From positions 1-37,835 of the IMG/VR virus record IMGVR_UViG_3300035564_000037: a stretch of DNA of 37,835 nucleotides. One strand, given 5' to 3'. Shown piece by piece: positions 1 to 7,533 of the stretch (positions are counted from its first letter, which is position 1; the number at the start of each line of letters is the position of its first letter). Both the position numbers and the translations under genes were made by a program. The stretch is from a virus. The notes below the pieces were generated by a model, which worked only from the letters and a program-made list of their open reading frames with translations, was not told where the DNA came from and searched no databases.

Positions 1-123
1 ATGTCGTTGCAAAGCTCCTTCCTGACACTCCCCAGGACTGAACGCGAGAAGCGCGTAAAGTCATTGAGTACCGCAGAACTTGCGGCGCTCAAATATGCCT
101 GGATGTGGTGGGCTAGACCGGAG
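1..123. repeat. Terminal direct repeat, left copy
   Basis: These bases are identical to 37713-37835 at the right end, so the unit closes into a 37,712-bp circle. The copy covers the first 41 codons of the large terminase. It is either a short physical terminal repeat or the overlap left by an assembler on a circular or circularly permuted molecule; sequence alone cannot decide. Confidence 0.95.
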
Positions 124-1290
124 CAAAAGTTACCCCCCGGCAATTGGTCAGCCTGGATGATCCTGGCAGGACGTGGATTTGGCAAGACACGCACCGGCGC
201 GGAAACTGTGCGCCAATGGGTCAAGGATTACCAGTTTGTCAACATGATCGGCGCTACGGCTGATGATGCGCGGGATATTATGATCGAGGGCGAAAGCGGG
301 ATACTTGCGATTTGCCCAACCCATGAGCGCCCGCGTTATGTCAAGAATGAGCGCAAATTGATCTGGCCCAATGGCGCTGTATCGCTTGTCTTTACGGCTG
401 CCGAGCCTGAGCGCTTGCGCGGGAAACAGTCCATGAAGTTGTGGGAGGATGAACTTGCGGCATGGCAGTATCCCGAAGCGCACACCCAGGCGATGTTAGG
501 GCTACGGCTGGGCAACAATCCGCAAACGTTGATAACCACCACGCCAAAGCCAACCAAACTTATCAAGCAAATCGTGGCGAACAAGAACGCGATTATTACT
601 CGCGGGTCAACATACGACAATCGTTCCAACCTGGCGCAAGCGTTCTTTGATGCGATCATCACCAGTTACGAGGGGACGCGCTTAGGGCGGCAGGAGATCG
701 ACGCCGAGATCCTGGAAGATGTTGAGGGCGCGTTGTGGAAAGATGCGATGATTGAGCAGCACCGGGTATTGAAGCCGCCCGAAGTGATGGAGCGCATCAT
801 CGTTGCGATTGACCCAGCAGTATCAGCCAACAAGCAAAGTGATGAAACTGGCATTATCGCGGTTGGGATGCAGGATAAGCACTATTACGTTTTGGGTGAT
901 GTGAGCGGAATTTATACGCCGCTTGAATGGGCAAAGAAAGCAATCGGCTTACTGTCCCTGCATACCGCCGGCGCATTTGTGGCAGAGGTGAACCAGGGCG
1001 GCGATTTGGTTGAGGCGAACCTACGCGCTGCCGGTCATCAAGGGCGGGTTATCAAGGTTCATGCCTCCAAAGGCAAGACAACCCGCGCCGAGCCGATTGT
1101 CGGGCTGTACGAACTTGGCAAAGTTCATCATGTCGGTTATCTCGCAGGGCTAGAAACACAAATGACAACCTGGGACCCAAAAGAAGGGGACAGCCCCGAC
1201 CGGGTTGACGCACTGGTGTGGGGCTTGACCGAACTAAGCGGGCAGGGTGCGCCGCCCGAAGTCGTTGATATATCCTCAGTGGGTTGGTAG
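1..1290 (+). CDS. terL: Terminase large subunit
   Basis: ATPase and nuclease of the DNA-packaging motor, which docks on the portal, pumps DNA into the procapsid and cuts it. The Walker A loop GRGFGKT is at residues 57-63, Walker B LWEDE at 147-151, and a coupling-type motif LITTTPKP near 177-184. The RNase H-like nuclease is marked by IVAIDPAV (Asp271), the acidic pair at 281-282 and DRVDALVWG near the C-terminus. The 429-aa length is usual for the family. The start is the ATG at base 1; in the right-end copy it is preceded by AGGA with about 8 nt spacing and overlaps the upstream small terminase candidate by 41 bp. The portal gene follows after 9 bp. Assignment is secure. Confidence 0.96.
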   Translation: MSLQSSFLTLPRTEREKRVKSLSTAELAALKYAWMWWARPEQKLPPGNWSAWMILAGRGFGKTRTGAETVRQWVKDYQFVNMIGATADDARDIMIEGESGILAICPTHERPRYVKNERKLIWPNGAVSLVFTAAEPERLRGKQSMKLWEDELAAWQYPEAHTQAMLGLRLGNNPQTLITTTPKPTKLIKQIVANKNAIITRGSTYDNRSNLAQAFFDAIITSYEGTRLGRQEIDAEILEDVEGALWKDAMIEQHRVLKPPEVMERIIVAIDPAVSANKQSDETGIIAVGMQDKHYYVLGDVSGIYTPLEWAKKAIGLLSLHTAGAFVAEVNQGGDLVEANLRAAGHQGRVIKVHASKGKTTRAEPIVGLYELGKVHHVGYLAGLETQMTTWDPKEGDSPDRVDALVWGLTELSGQGAPPEVVDISSVGW

Positions 1291-1299
1291 GAGTACCTT

Positions 1300-2766
1300 A
1301 TGGCTAACTTTATCTCTAACATGTATAACAACTTTATGGGCGATCTGACAACCCGCATTGGTGCATCCATCAGCGCTGCCGCTGAGACTGCCGAGAACTA
1401 TTGGGCCGGCAAGCACAAAGAGAACCTGCGCCGCAAGGATGGGCAGTACAACGATAACGTCACCATCAACCTGTTTGGGCTGGTGATAGACCGCAATGTG
1501 TCCCAGATGATTAGCGGCGGGGTGAACCTTGAAGTTGAGGGTGAGGATGGCGATACTGCGCTGCCTGAGGGTGACTTCTTGCGCGGCTGCCTGGATGCCA
1601 ATCACGAGGAGATATTTTTCCACCGCTCTTGCCTCGCTGCCGGCATGAATGGGACGGGTTATTGGTTCTTACTTGATCCACAATCATCCTTTGTCGTTGG
1701 CGAGGACGGCAAGCAGTACCCGCGCATCCTGGTTTGGAACCCCGGCCTTGTCACCATGAAAACGCAGCACGGTGACTATGAAGTGGTTATCCAATACACC
1801 CATCAGTATTACGAGATGGACGAAGACGGGCGGCAGGTTGGCTATCGCAAGGTTGTTGCCCGTGACATGAGCGCTGTTGCTGAGAGATGGACCATCCAGG
1901 ACTGGATCGAACGCACCGGGCGGGGTTGGGTAGCCGTGGCTCCTGCCGTCGTTTGGCGCTGGCCCTTCTCGCCCGTGCTCCATTGGCAAAACCTGCCTTC
2001 CGTTGCGAATTGCTACGGAGAGCCGGACTTGACTGACGATAAGTTGGTGCTACAAAACGCAATCAACGCAGACGCGAGTGTTATCCGCAAGAACATCCGG
2101 CTACTGTCCAACCCGCGCATTTGGAGCAAGGGACCGAACAAGCCAGAATCCATTGACGCTGGTCCTGACAAGCTAATCCACATGGGCGAAAATGGAGAGA
2201 TGCACGTAGAGCCAGCATTGGGTGATCTAGTCGCCGCCCGTGAGTTTGTCAATTGGGAGAAGGCCGTGTTTATGGACGGCGCGAGAACAGTTGACATTCA
2301 CTCGCTTGCTGACAAGCTGGGCAGCCTGACCAATTTTGCGCTAAGGGTGCTCTACCAGGATAACGTGAACAAGATCGACACAAAGCGCGAGTTGATGGGT
2401 GATGCTATCGAGGATTTAGCGCGGCGCTTGCAGATCATGGTGGGTCTTACCCCCGTTCCTGTGTCCGTGAAGTGGGAGGACTTTGTACCCGTGAACTCTA
2501 TGGAACAGGCTCAGACGGAGCAGGTTATCGTGGGCATGGGCGCGGAAAGTGTCCAGACCGCATCAGAGAATTTAGGCCGAGACTGGCAGCAGGAACTTGA
2601 CCGCATGGCTGAGGAGAAGCAGTCCAGTGACAACATTGGCGCGTTCCTTCTCAATGCGTTCAACAAGAACGGGGGTGTAGATAATGCGAACACCCCGCCG
2701 ATGGGCAACAACATGCAACAGGGAGGCATGAATGCATACAACCAAACAGCACCAACGGGCGGGTAA
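1300..2766 (+). CDS. Portal protein
   Basis: Forms the dodecameric ring at the capsid vertex through which DNA enters and to which the connector and tail attach. The 488-aa length, the position directly after the large terminase and before a MuF-type gene, and the long helical C-terminal half (about 330-440, with a TNFALRVLYQDNV-type segment) match SPP1 gp6-like portals. The last 40 residues are rich in Asn, Gly and Met, as in disordered portal tails. There are no catalytic residues to check. A small membrane ORF begins inside its 3-prime end in another frame. Confidence 0.9.
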   Translation: MANFISNMYNNFMGDLTTRIGASISAAAETAENYWAGKHKENLRRKDGQYNDNVTINLFGLVIDRNVSQMISGGVNLEVEGEDGDTALPEGDFLRGCLDANHEEIFFHRSCLAAGMNGTGYWFLLDPQSSFVVGEDGKQYPRILVWNPGLVTMKTQHGDYEVVIQYTHQYYEMDEDGRQVGYRKVVARDMSAVAERWTIQDWIERTGRGWVAVAPAVVWRWPFSPVLHWQNLPSVANCYGEPDLTDDKLVLQNAINADASVIRKNIRLLSNPRIWSKGPNKPESIDAGPDKLIHMGENGEMHVEPALGDLVAAREFVNWEKAVFMDGARTVDIHSLADKLGSLTNFALRVLYQDNVNKIDTKRELMGDAIEDLARRLQIMVGLTPVPVSVKWEDFVPVNSMEQAQTEQVIVGMGAESVQTASENLGRDWQQELDRMAEEKQSSDNIGAFLLNAFNKNGGVDNANTPPMGNNMQQGGMNAYNQTAPTGG

Positions 2767-2845
2767 GTTGTTCGTGTTCCTGGCCGTGATCGTTCTCGGC
2801 CCGCTTATTGCGCTTGTCACCCTGGCTTGTATCGCGTCGATGTAG
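2732..2845 (+). CDS. Small membrane protein overlapping the portal 3-prime end
   Basis: A 37-aa ORF in a different frame from the portal, starting 35 bp before the portal stop. A strong ribosome site GGGAGG lies at 2721-2726, five bases before the ATG, which argues for real translation. The protein has a basic N-terminus (KQHQRAGK) followed by one hydrophobic segment of about 22 residues (LFVFLAVIVLGPLIALVTLA), so it should sit in the inner membrane with the N-terminus inside. Its function is unknown. Late phage genes of this size can be lysis or exclusion factors, but nothing here proves that. Confidence 0.6.
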   Translation: MHTTKQHQRAGKLFVFLAVIVLGPLIALVTLACIASM

Positions 2846-2846
2846 C

Positions 2847-3053
2847 ATGGATACCGCCCACGTTCACGAGTTTGTTTTGGATGACACGTTTGAAATGTTT
2901 CGCGTCATCCAGTACAAAGAGTGGTATTGCGCGGTTGGCATCTGTGCTTGTGGTGAGCGCAAATTGCTAGAGGTGGACTTCCTCACCTTCCGCAAGTATG
3001 AACGTGCATTAGAGCACAAAGATAAGGTGATCCTTGACCCTGCCAAACGATAA
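2847..3053 (+). CDS. Hypothetical protein with CxC motif
   Basis: A 68-aa soluble protein between portal and MuF genes. I chose the ATG at 2847, directly after the stop of the small membrane ORF (TAG-C-ATG), so translation may be coupled; a TTG at 2808 would add 13 residues. It contains a GICACGERK motif that could be half of a metal site, and a charged C-terminus. I do not recognise the family. The 3-prime end overlaps the next gene by 20 bp, typical of this compact head operon. Confidence 0.65.
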   Translation: MDTAHVHEFVLDDTFEMFRVIQYKEWYCAVGICACGERKLLEVDFLTFRKYERALEHKDKVILDPAKR

Positions 3054-4038
3054 CACCAGTCCGCTAATCCGCCAGGTGGAACGACTGCGCCAGGCTCAGC
3101 GCTTCCGCGAGGCGGCCGAGTTGGAGCGGCTGGTACGGGCGTTCGTGTCCATCCATAACGCGGTGCAAGCCAAGGCGGATGCGCTTGCCGTCAAGTTGTC
3201 CACCCTGGATCGTGTCCCAACACGCGGGGAACTGGTGCGCATGGCGCAGTACAAGGACGCGATTGAAACGGCGCAAGAGGAGCTTGATAAATATGCAACA
3301 TTCATGCAGGTCGAATTACAAACTACATCACACGAGGCAGTTACGTTCGGAGAGATTGATGCGCGTCAACTTAGTAAAATTGCGGCTCAATCTGCAGGAA
3401 TATCAGCTCAATTTAGGACGCTCTCTCCTGACATCATTACTCAACTTGTCGGCTTCCTTGATCCCCGTGGCCCACTCTACAAACGCCTGGATGGAATGCC
3501 GGGATATACCGCCGACCAGGTCAGCGAACGACTGATTGAGGGCGTGGGCATGGGGCAAAACCCGAAGGTGATTGCGGCGGGCATCACGAACACGCTAGGC
3601 ATGGCGCTGACTGACAGTCTGCGCATGACCAGGACCGTCCAGTTGTGGTCATACCGCGAGGCATCAAGAGCCTCGTATGTCGCTAACAATGATGTGGTTG
3701 GCTATTGGGTTTGGTACGCCGATTTAGCAAACGCTTGCCCTGCTTGTGTGGTCATGCACGGGTCAGAACACCCGCTAGACGAACCGCTAGACGATCATCA
3801 CAACGGAGGATGTACGCCCATCCCTATGCTGACAGGACAAACAAACTATATCGAGCAGGGGGCGGACTGGTTCGCCAATCAGAGCGAGGAACAGCAAAAG
3901 GCGACGCTGGGTGATACGAAGTGGCAAGCCTGGAAGGATGGCAAGTTCAAACTTGCGGACCTGCCGCAGCAAACACCGAATGATGTATACGGCATGATGC
4001 GCACAGAGCGCAGTCTAAAGGATTTGGTGGGCGAATGA
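3034..4038 (+). CDS. MuF-type minor head protein
   Basis: Minor capsid protein likely bound to the portal inside the head (phage Mu gpF / SPP1 gp7 family). The 334-aa protein has a helical N-terminal half (1-150, rich in Arg, Gln and Ala) and a C-terminal MuF-like region with TRTVQLWSYREASRASY near residues 190-205, then a Cys/His cluster ACPACVVMHGSEHP near 234-247 and HHNGGCTPIP near 254-263. In known families such clusters stabilise the fold. The start is TTG at 3034, with AAGGT five bases upstream and overlap with the previous gene. The stop overlaps the next start (ATGA). Confidence 0.82.
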   Translation: MTLPNDNTSPLIRQVERLRQAQRFREAAELERLVRAFVSIHNAVQAKADALAVKLSTLDRVPTRGELVRMAQYKDAIETAQEELDKYATFMQVELQTTSHEAVTFGEIDARQLSKIAAQSAGISAQFRTLSPDIITQLVGFLDPRGPLYKRLDGMPGYTADQVSERLIEGVGMGQNPKVIAAGITNTLGMALTDSLRMTRTVQLWSYREASRASYVANNDVVGYWVWYADLANACPACVVMHGSEHPLDEPLDDHHNGGCTPIPMLTGQTNYIEQGADWFANQSEEQQKATLGDTKWQAWKDGKFKLADLPQQTPNDVYGMMRTERSLKDLVGE

Positions 4039-4982
4039 AGTTTCTCGTTTGCGGATATGGAAGCATTGCCAAACGGCATATCCAAAACATTCGCGCTATT
4101 CAGTCGGATGCGCGAATAACTGTGCTTCGACATGCCCCAGGCGAGGAAACAATACAGGGCGTTGATCGGGTGGTGTATTCGCTTGCTGATGCCTTGCGGG
4201 ACAACCCACGGGCAGCGCTGATCACCAATCCGGCGAGTATGCACATTTGCACCGCGCTGGCATTGGCAGAACAAGGCGTGCATTTGTTTATCGAGAAACC
4301 ATTATCGGACAGATGGGATTGCGTCACTGAGTTGTTCGATCTATGCACCAAGAGAAAGCTAGTGTTATTGGTTGGGTATCAGTACCGATTTTATGAGCCG
4401 CTTATTGCAGTAAAACAGGCCATTGATGAGGGCTTGATTGGGCGCATCCTGTCTATCCGTGCTGAGGTTGGGCAGTATCTACCCGATTGGCGACCAGGGG
4501 TAGACTACAGGATTGGCGTAAGCGCAAGAAGTGAATTAGGCGGCGGCGCGATATTTGAGCTAAGTCACGAATTAGATTATGTGCGCTGGTTTGGCGGTGA
4601 CGTAAAGGCCGTAAACGCGCTTTATAACCACATTAGCGAGTTGGATACAAACGTTGAAGATTTGGCCGAGATCATTCTCCAATTCAACTCGGGCGCGATT
4701 GGGTCCATCCATCTTGACTTTTTACAGCACCAACCCTACCGGATGCTAAAGATCATCGGGCAGAATGGCATGTTAGCTTGGAACGGCATGGATCACCTGG
4801 TGCATCATTTCTCCAACGATGCAAACCGATGGGAGTGCTTATACTGCGGCACGCGGGACGAATTGAAACTAGCGTATATCCGCGAGTTGCAATACTTTAT
4901 CGACTGCATCCATGAGGATCGCATGATTGATAGCGCCGAAGCCCTGGAAACCTTGCGGCTCATTATGAGGGTCAAGGCGTGA
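4035..4982 (+). CDS. Gfo/Idh/MocA-family oxidoreductase
   Basis: NAD(P)-dependent sugar or sugar-nucleotide dehydrogenase/reductase of the Gfo/Idh/MocA family, acting in the cytoplasm. The N-terminal Rossmann motif CGYGSIAKRH is at residues 6-15. The family signature EKPLS, with its conserved lysine, lies near 87-91. The substrate domain contains GGGAIFELSHELDYVRWFGG near 172-191, whose His is typical of the active site. At 315 aa it is slightly short but complete. It overlaps the MuF gene by 4 bp (ATGA) and the next gene by 4 bp (GTGA), so it is co-translated with head genes. Members often make unusual sugars for surface glycans; the exact substrate cannot be read from sequence. Confidence 0.9.
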   Translation: MKFLVCGYGSIAKRHIQNIRAIQSDARITVLRHAPGEETIQGVDRVVYSLADALRDNPRAALITNPASMHICTALALAEQGVHLFIEKPLSDRWDCVTELFDLCTKRKLVLLVGYQYRFYEPLIAVKQAIDEGLIGRILSIRAEVGQYLPDWRPGVDYRIGVSARSELGGGAIFELSHELDYVRWFGGDVKAVNALYNHISELDTNVEDLAEIILQFNSGAIGSIHLDFLQHQPYRMLKIIGQNGMLAWNGMDHLVHHFSNDANRWECLYCGTRDELKLAYIRELQYFIDCIHEDRMIDSAEALETLRLIMRVKA

Positions 4983-5728
4983 GAACCTTTACGCAGATGA
5001 TGGACTTGACTGATCGCGTTGCCCTAGTCACTGGCGGGACTGGTCATTTGGGCGGCGTGATCTGCGATACATTGACCGAGTTGGGCGCTGCCGTGGTAAG
5101 CGTTGATTGCCACGATAGCACGATTATCATGGATTTACAGGATGAGGTCAGTATTCGCAAACTTCCCAGGCTGATTACCAAAAGTCACGGGCGGCTTGAC
5201 ATCCTGGTAAACTGCGCGGCGTTGGTAGGAACATCCCTACTGTCTGGGTGGGGCGTGCCGTTCCACCAACAAAGCGCCGACACCTGGCGCAAGGCGTTGG
5301 AACTAAACTTGACTGTACCGTTTATCCTCAGTCAGATATTTGATGACATGCTCACCCAATCAGGACATGGAACGATTATCAATATCTCATCGATCTATGG
5401 CGTGGTTGGTCCTAATATGTCGCTTTACCAAAACACGAACATGGGCAACCCTGCCGCGTACGGCGCAAGCAAGGCGGGTCTGTTGCAACTTACACGCTAC
5501 CTGGCAACAAATCTGGCCCCACGGGTGCGCGTGAACGCCATAACCCCAGGCGGGATACTCAGGGGCCAGCCGGCTAGTTTCGTGGATGCCTATACTACAC
5601 TTACCCCCTTTGGGCGCATGGCGACCGAGGAAGATTTCAAGGGCGCGATTGGCTATCTTGCCAGTGACTTATCAAGTTACATGACAGGCCAAAACCTGAT
5701 CGTGGATGGGGGATGGACGGCATGGTGA
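4979..5728 (+). CDS. Short-chain dehydrogenase/reductase (SDR)
   Basis: Classical SDR, using NAD(P)H to oxidise or reduce an alcohol/carbonyl, here most likely on a sugar or sugar nucleotide. The cofactor loop TGGTGHLG is at residues 18-25 and NCAA near 79-82 replaces the usual NNAG. The catalytic Ser is in INISSIYG near 135, and the Tyr and Lys are in YGASK near 160-164. PGGI and the C-terminal MTGQNLIVDGGW are also classical. A segment before the Tyr (NTNMGNPAA) is longer than usual. It starts at GTG overlapping the preceding oxidoreductase stop. Together the two genes look like a small sugar-modification pathway carried by the phage. Confidence 0.92.
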   Translation: MRTFTQMMDLTDRVALVTGGTGHLGGVICDTLTELGAAVVSVDCHDSTIIMDLQDEVSIRKLPRLITKSHGRLDILVNCAALVGTSLLSGWGVPFHQQSADTWRKALELNLTVPFILSQIFDDMLTQSGHGTIINISSIYGVVGPNMSLYQNTNMGNPAAYGASKAGLLQLTRYLATNLAPRVRVNAITPGGILRGQPASFVDAYTTLTPFGRMATEEDFKGAIGYLASDLSSYMTGQNLIVDGGWTAW

Positions 5729-5731
5729 AGT

Positions 5732-5833
5732 ATGTCTGACCGCGATTTCTGGCTGATGATTCGCCGCGCCTTGTTGATGATCTGCAAGGCGATTGAAAAG
5801 CGTTGGTGCACTGAGGAGGTTGTTACCGAGTGA
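5732..5833 (+). CDS. Small basic amphipathic protein
   Basis: A 33-aa ORF three bases after the SDR stop. It reads as one amphipathic, arginine-containing helix (DFWLMIRRALLMICKAIEKR) followed by an acidic tail. Short DRxFW...RRALLxIxxAIxKR proteins are familiar as hypothetical genes in phages, usually near structural genes; their role is unknown. The ribosome site (GGTGAAG) is weak, so translation may depend on coupling to the SDR. A promoter-like TATAAT lies just beyond the stop. Confidence 0.55.
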   Translation: MSDRDFWLMIRRALLMICKAIEKRWCTEEVVTE

Positions 5834-5860
5834 TTGTTGTCAGTGCGTGTATAATGATAT
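5833..5860 (+). promoter_or_regulatory. Promoter-like motif ahead of scaffold/capsid genes (site A)
   Basis: Contains a perfect TATAAT (5850-5855) directly preceded by TG, after ATTGTTGTCAGTGC. A TTGTCA at 5837 is too close (7 bp) to be the -35 for this -10, so a conventional sigma70 reading needs an extended -10 or another factor. A similar 25-base motif occurs at 34998-35022 just before the holin-like cluster. Position in the longest gap of the head region supports a late-gene promoter. Confidence 0.5.
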
Positions 5861-5861
5861 T

Positions 5862-6007
5862 AACTCAATAAAACGCCCGTTCGCCGCAAGGCCACCGGAC
5901 ACAGGCTGAACCGCCGCACACGCGCCCGTTCTGAGCAATCAGAAACGGGCGCTTTTCGTTTTCACCCTCCGTCCACCAAGACGGCATAAACCGGATAAAG
6001 GGAAACC
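5862..6007 (+). ncRNA. Candidate structured 5-prime leader of the scaffold/capsid operon
   Basis: About 145 nt between the promoter-like site and the scaffold ATG. The octamer CGCCCGTT occurs twice, at 5874-5881 and 5923-5930, while its complement AACGGGCG occurs once, at 5944-5951. The two copies therefore compete for one partner, which would allow two alternative folds, one of them the terminator-like hairpin. GC-rich segments CGCCGCAAGG and ACCGCCGCAC lie between them. This is the arrangement of an attenuator or riboregulator, but the regulatory role is inference. Confidence 0.4.
5922..5960 (+). terminator. Rho-independent terminator or attenuator hairpin
   Basis: GCGCCCGTT at 5922-5930 pairs with AACGGGCGC at 5944-5952, extended by CTGA/TCAG around a GCAA tetraloop with one bulged A. 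It is followed at once by TTTTCGTTTT. This is a strong intrinsic terminator shape. It sits downstream of the promoter-like TATAAT and about 50 nt before the scaffold gene, so it either ends the upstream transcript or attenuates the capsid transcript. Confidence 0.75.
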
Positions 6008-6586
6008 ATGTCAGATCAACCGAACGTTACTCCCGCTCTTACCCTAACCTCGCAGGTCCAGCCAACGGCCACCACGCCGGTAACAACTGGGGGCAAAACC
6101 TACACCGAGGCGGAACTAGAGCAAATCATCAAGGATCGCTTAGGGCGTGAAAAGGTCAAGTCAGAAAAGGCCGTGCAAGAAGCCGCTGACCGTGCCGCCC
6201 AGGAAGCAGCCGCCAAGAATGGCGAGTGGGAGAAAGTCGCCAAAGCAAACGAGGCGAAGTTGGCTGAGTTGCAAGGCGCACTCAAAAACCGCGAACTGCT
6301 GGACCTGAAACGCACCATCGCTGAGCGGATCGGGCTAGACCCCAAGTTGGCCAGCCGCCTGAATGGTGACACAGAAGCGGACATTGAAACGGATGCCAAA
6401 GCCCTCCTTGAAACCCTACCAAAACAACCCAAGCCCGGCCCCGGTATTGTGACCAACCCAGGACCAAACGCCACACCGCAGAACACAGAGAACGAAATGC
6501 TACAACGCATACATCACGGCGGCGCAAACGTATGGGGATTAGCAGCCAAAGGCGAGGCGGGCGGGGGATTTGTAATCAACGAATAA
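6008..6586 (+). CDS. Capsid scaffolding protein
   Basis: Internal scaffold that guides major capsid assembly and then leaves the head. The 192-aa protein has a Thr/Pro-rich N-terminus, then a long charged Ala/Glu/Lys helix predicted as coiled coil (about 33-105), then a Pro/Gly-rich linker (138-155) and a short C-terminal segment. This composition, and its place 14 bp before the major capsid gene, fit phage scaffolds of the DUF4355/gp20 type. AAAGGGA lies just before the ATG. No protease motif is visible, so maturation cleavage, if any, must come from elsewhere. Confidence 0.85.
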   Translation: MSDQPNVTPALTLTSQVQPTATTPVTTGGKTYTEAELEQIIKDRLGREKVKSEKAVQEAADRAAQEAAAKNGEWEKVAKANEAKLAELQGALKNRELLDLKRTIAERIGLDPKLASRLNGDTEADIETDAKALLETLPKQPKPGPGIVTNPGPNATPQNTENEMLQRIHHGGANVWGLAAKGEAGGGFVINE

Positions 6587-6600
6587 CAGGATAAAACCTC

Positions 6601-7431
6601 ATGGCTTCCGAAGCTACGTATGCTGCATTTTCAAGCCTCATGCCCTCGATCTATCAGGCATCCTACCTGACTGCCCGTGAACAGGGCATCATGGCTCAAC
6701 TCGTAACCACATGGACCGGCTCCGGCCTCATGCCTCGCATCTTTGGCACGACCTCGGGCGGAACCGCTCAGACCTTAGCTGAAACTGGCGATGGCGCAAA
6801 CCAGGCTTTTGCTGGAACCGCCAGCGGGACCGTTACCCCGGCGATCATCTACGCTCAGTACTTCGTCAACGATACCGCCCGCGACAGCGATCCTCAGATC
6901 GCAACCCTCGCCGGTGGTGAGTTGGGCGGCATCCTGGGCCAGAAACTTGACACCGATCTGTGCGCCCTGTTCTCGTCCTTTGCGGGAACCGTGGGTACCG
7001 GAACCGTCATGCTGACCTGGGCGAACATCATGTACGCCGCGATGAAACTGCGCGCCAACCTCGCCCCGATGCCGTATGTCTGCGTCATCAACCCGATGCA
7101 CTGGTACGGGCTGGGGACCGTGGGCAGCGCGTCCGTCCCGTTCCCACTGAACGCGCCGGCATACCTGAACGAACTGGCGCAGTCGCCCTACTTCATGGGC
7201 AACTTCGGCGGGATCGCGATGTTCCTGGACGGCAACGTCACCCAGGCGGTCGGTGGGGGCATCTTCTCGCCCCAGGCAATCGCGGTGGACATTCGCCGGG
7301 CTTTGCGCATTGAAGCGCAGCGGGATGCCTCTCGCGGTGGTGGCGGGTACGAACTGAACGCCTCCATGATCTACGGGAAGGGCGTTTGGCGCTCATCGTT
7401 CGGCTACAACCTGCTCGGAACGATCACCTAA
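6601..7431 (+). CDS. Major capsid protein
   Basis: Main shell protein, probably HK97 fold. The 276-aa protein follows the scaffold. It has a helical N-terminus, an acidic/glycine-rich loop region (TLAETGDGANQAF near 58-70), and a TARDSDPQIATLAGGELG segment near 97-114 resembling the spine helix. The C-terminal beta-rich part includes an IAVDIRRALRIEAQRDASRGG segment, typical of capsid proteins. Codon choice is noticeably GC-rich compared with neighbours, as often seen for a highly expressed gene. A 9-bp perfect inverted repeat follows about 10 bp after the stop. Confidence 0.88.
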   Translation: MASEATYAAFSSLMPSIYQASYLTAREQGIMAQLVTTWTGSGLMPRIFGTTSGGTAQTLAETGDGANQAFAGTASGTVTPAIIYAQYFVNDTARDSDPQIATLAGGELGGILGQKLDTDLCALFSSFAGTVGTGTVMLTWANIMYAAMKLRANLAPMPYVCVINPMHWYGLGTVGSASVPFPLNAPAYLNELAQSPYFMGNFGGIAMFLDGNVTQAVGGGIFSPQAIAVDIRRALRIEAQRDASRGGGGYELNASMIYGKGVWRSSFGYNLLGTIT

Positions 7432-7441
7432 GAATGATTAT

Positions 7442-7500
7442 GGGCGGGGATAGGGTCACGTGCCTGACAAGCGCAGCCCTCCCTCCGCGCTTCCCCGCCC
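7442..7500 (+). promoter_or_regulatory. GC-rich inverted repeat after the major capsid gene
   Basis: GGGCGGGGA at 7442-7450 is the exact reverse complement of TCCCCGCCC at 7492-7500, with a 41-nt loop containing further short complementary pieces. Only TGTTT follows, so it is not a textbook terminator. It could partly stop readthrough, or protect the capsid mRNA 3-prime end, keeping the glycosyltransferases at lower level than the capsid. Confidence 0.5.
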
Positions 7501-7533
7501 TGTTTGGGAGGATGCTCATGGAGGTGAGCAGTT

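Noticed and set aside
5837-5855. TTGTCA and TATAAT as a sigma70 pair
   Set aside because: The spacing is only 7 bp, far too short.
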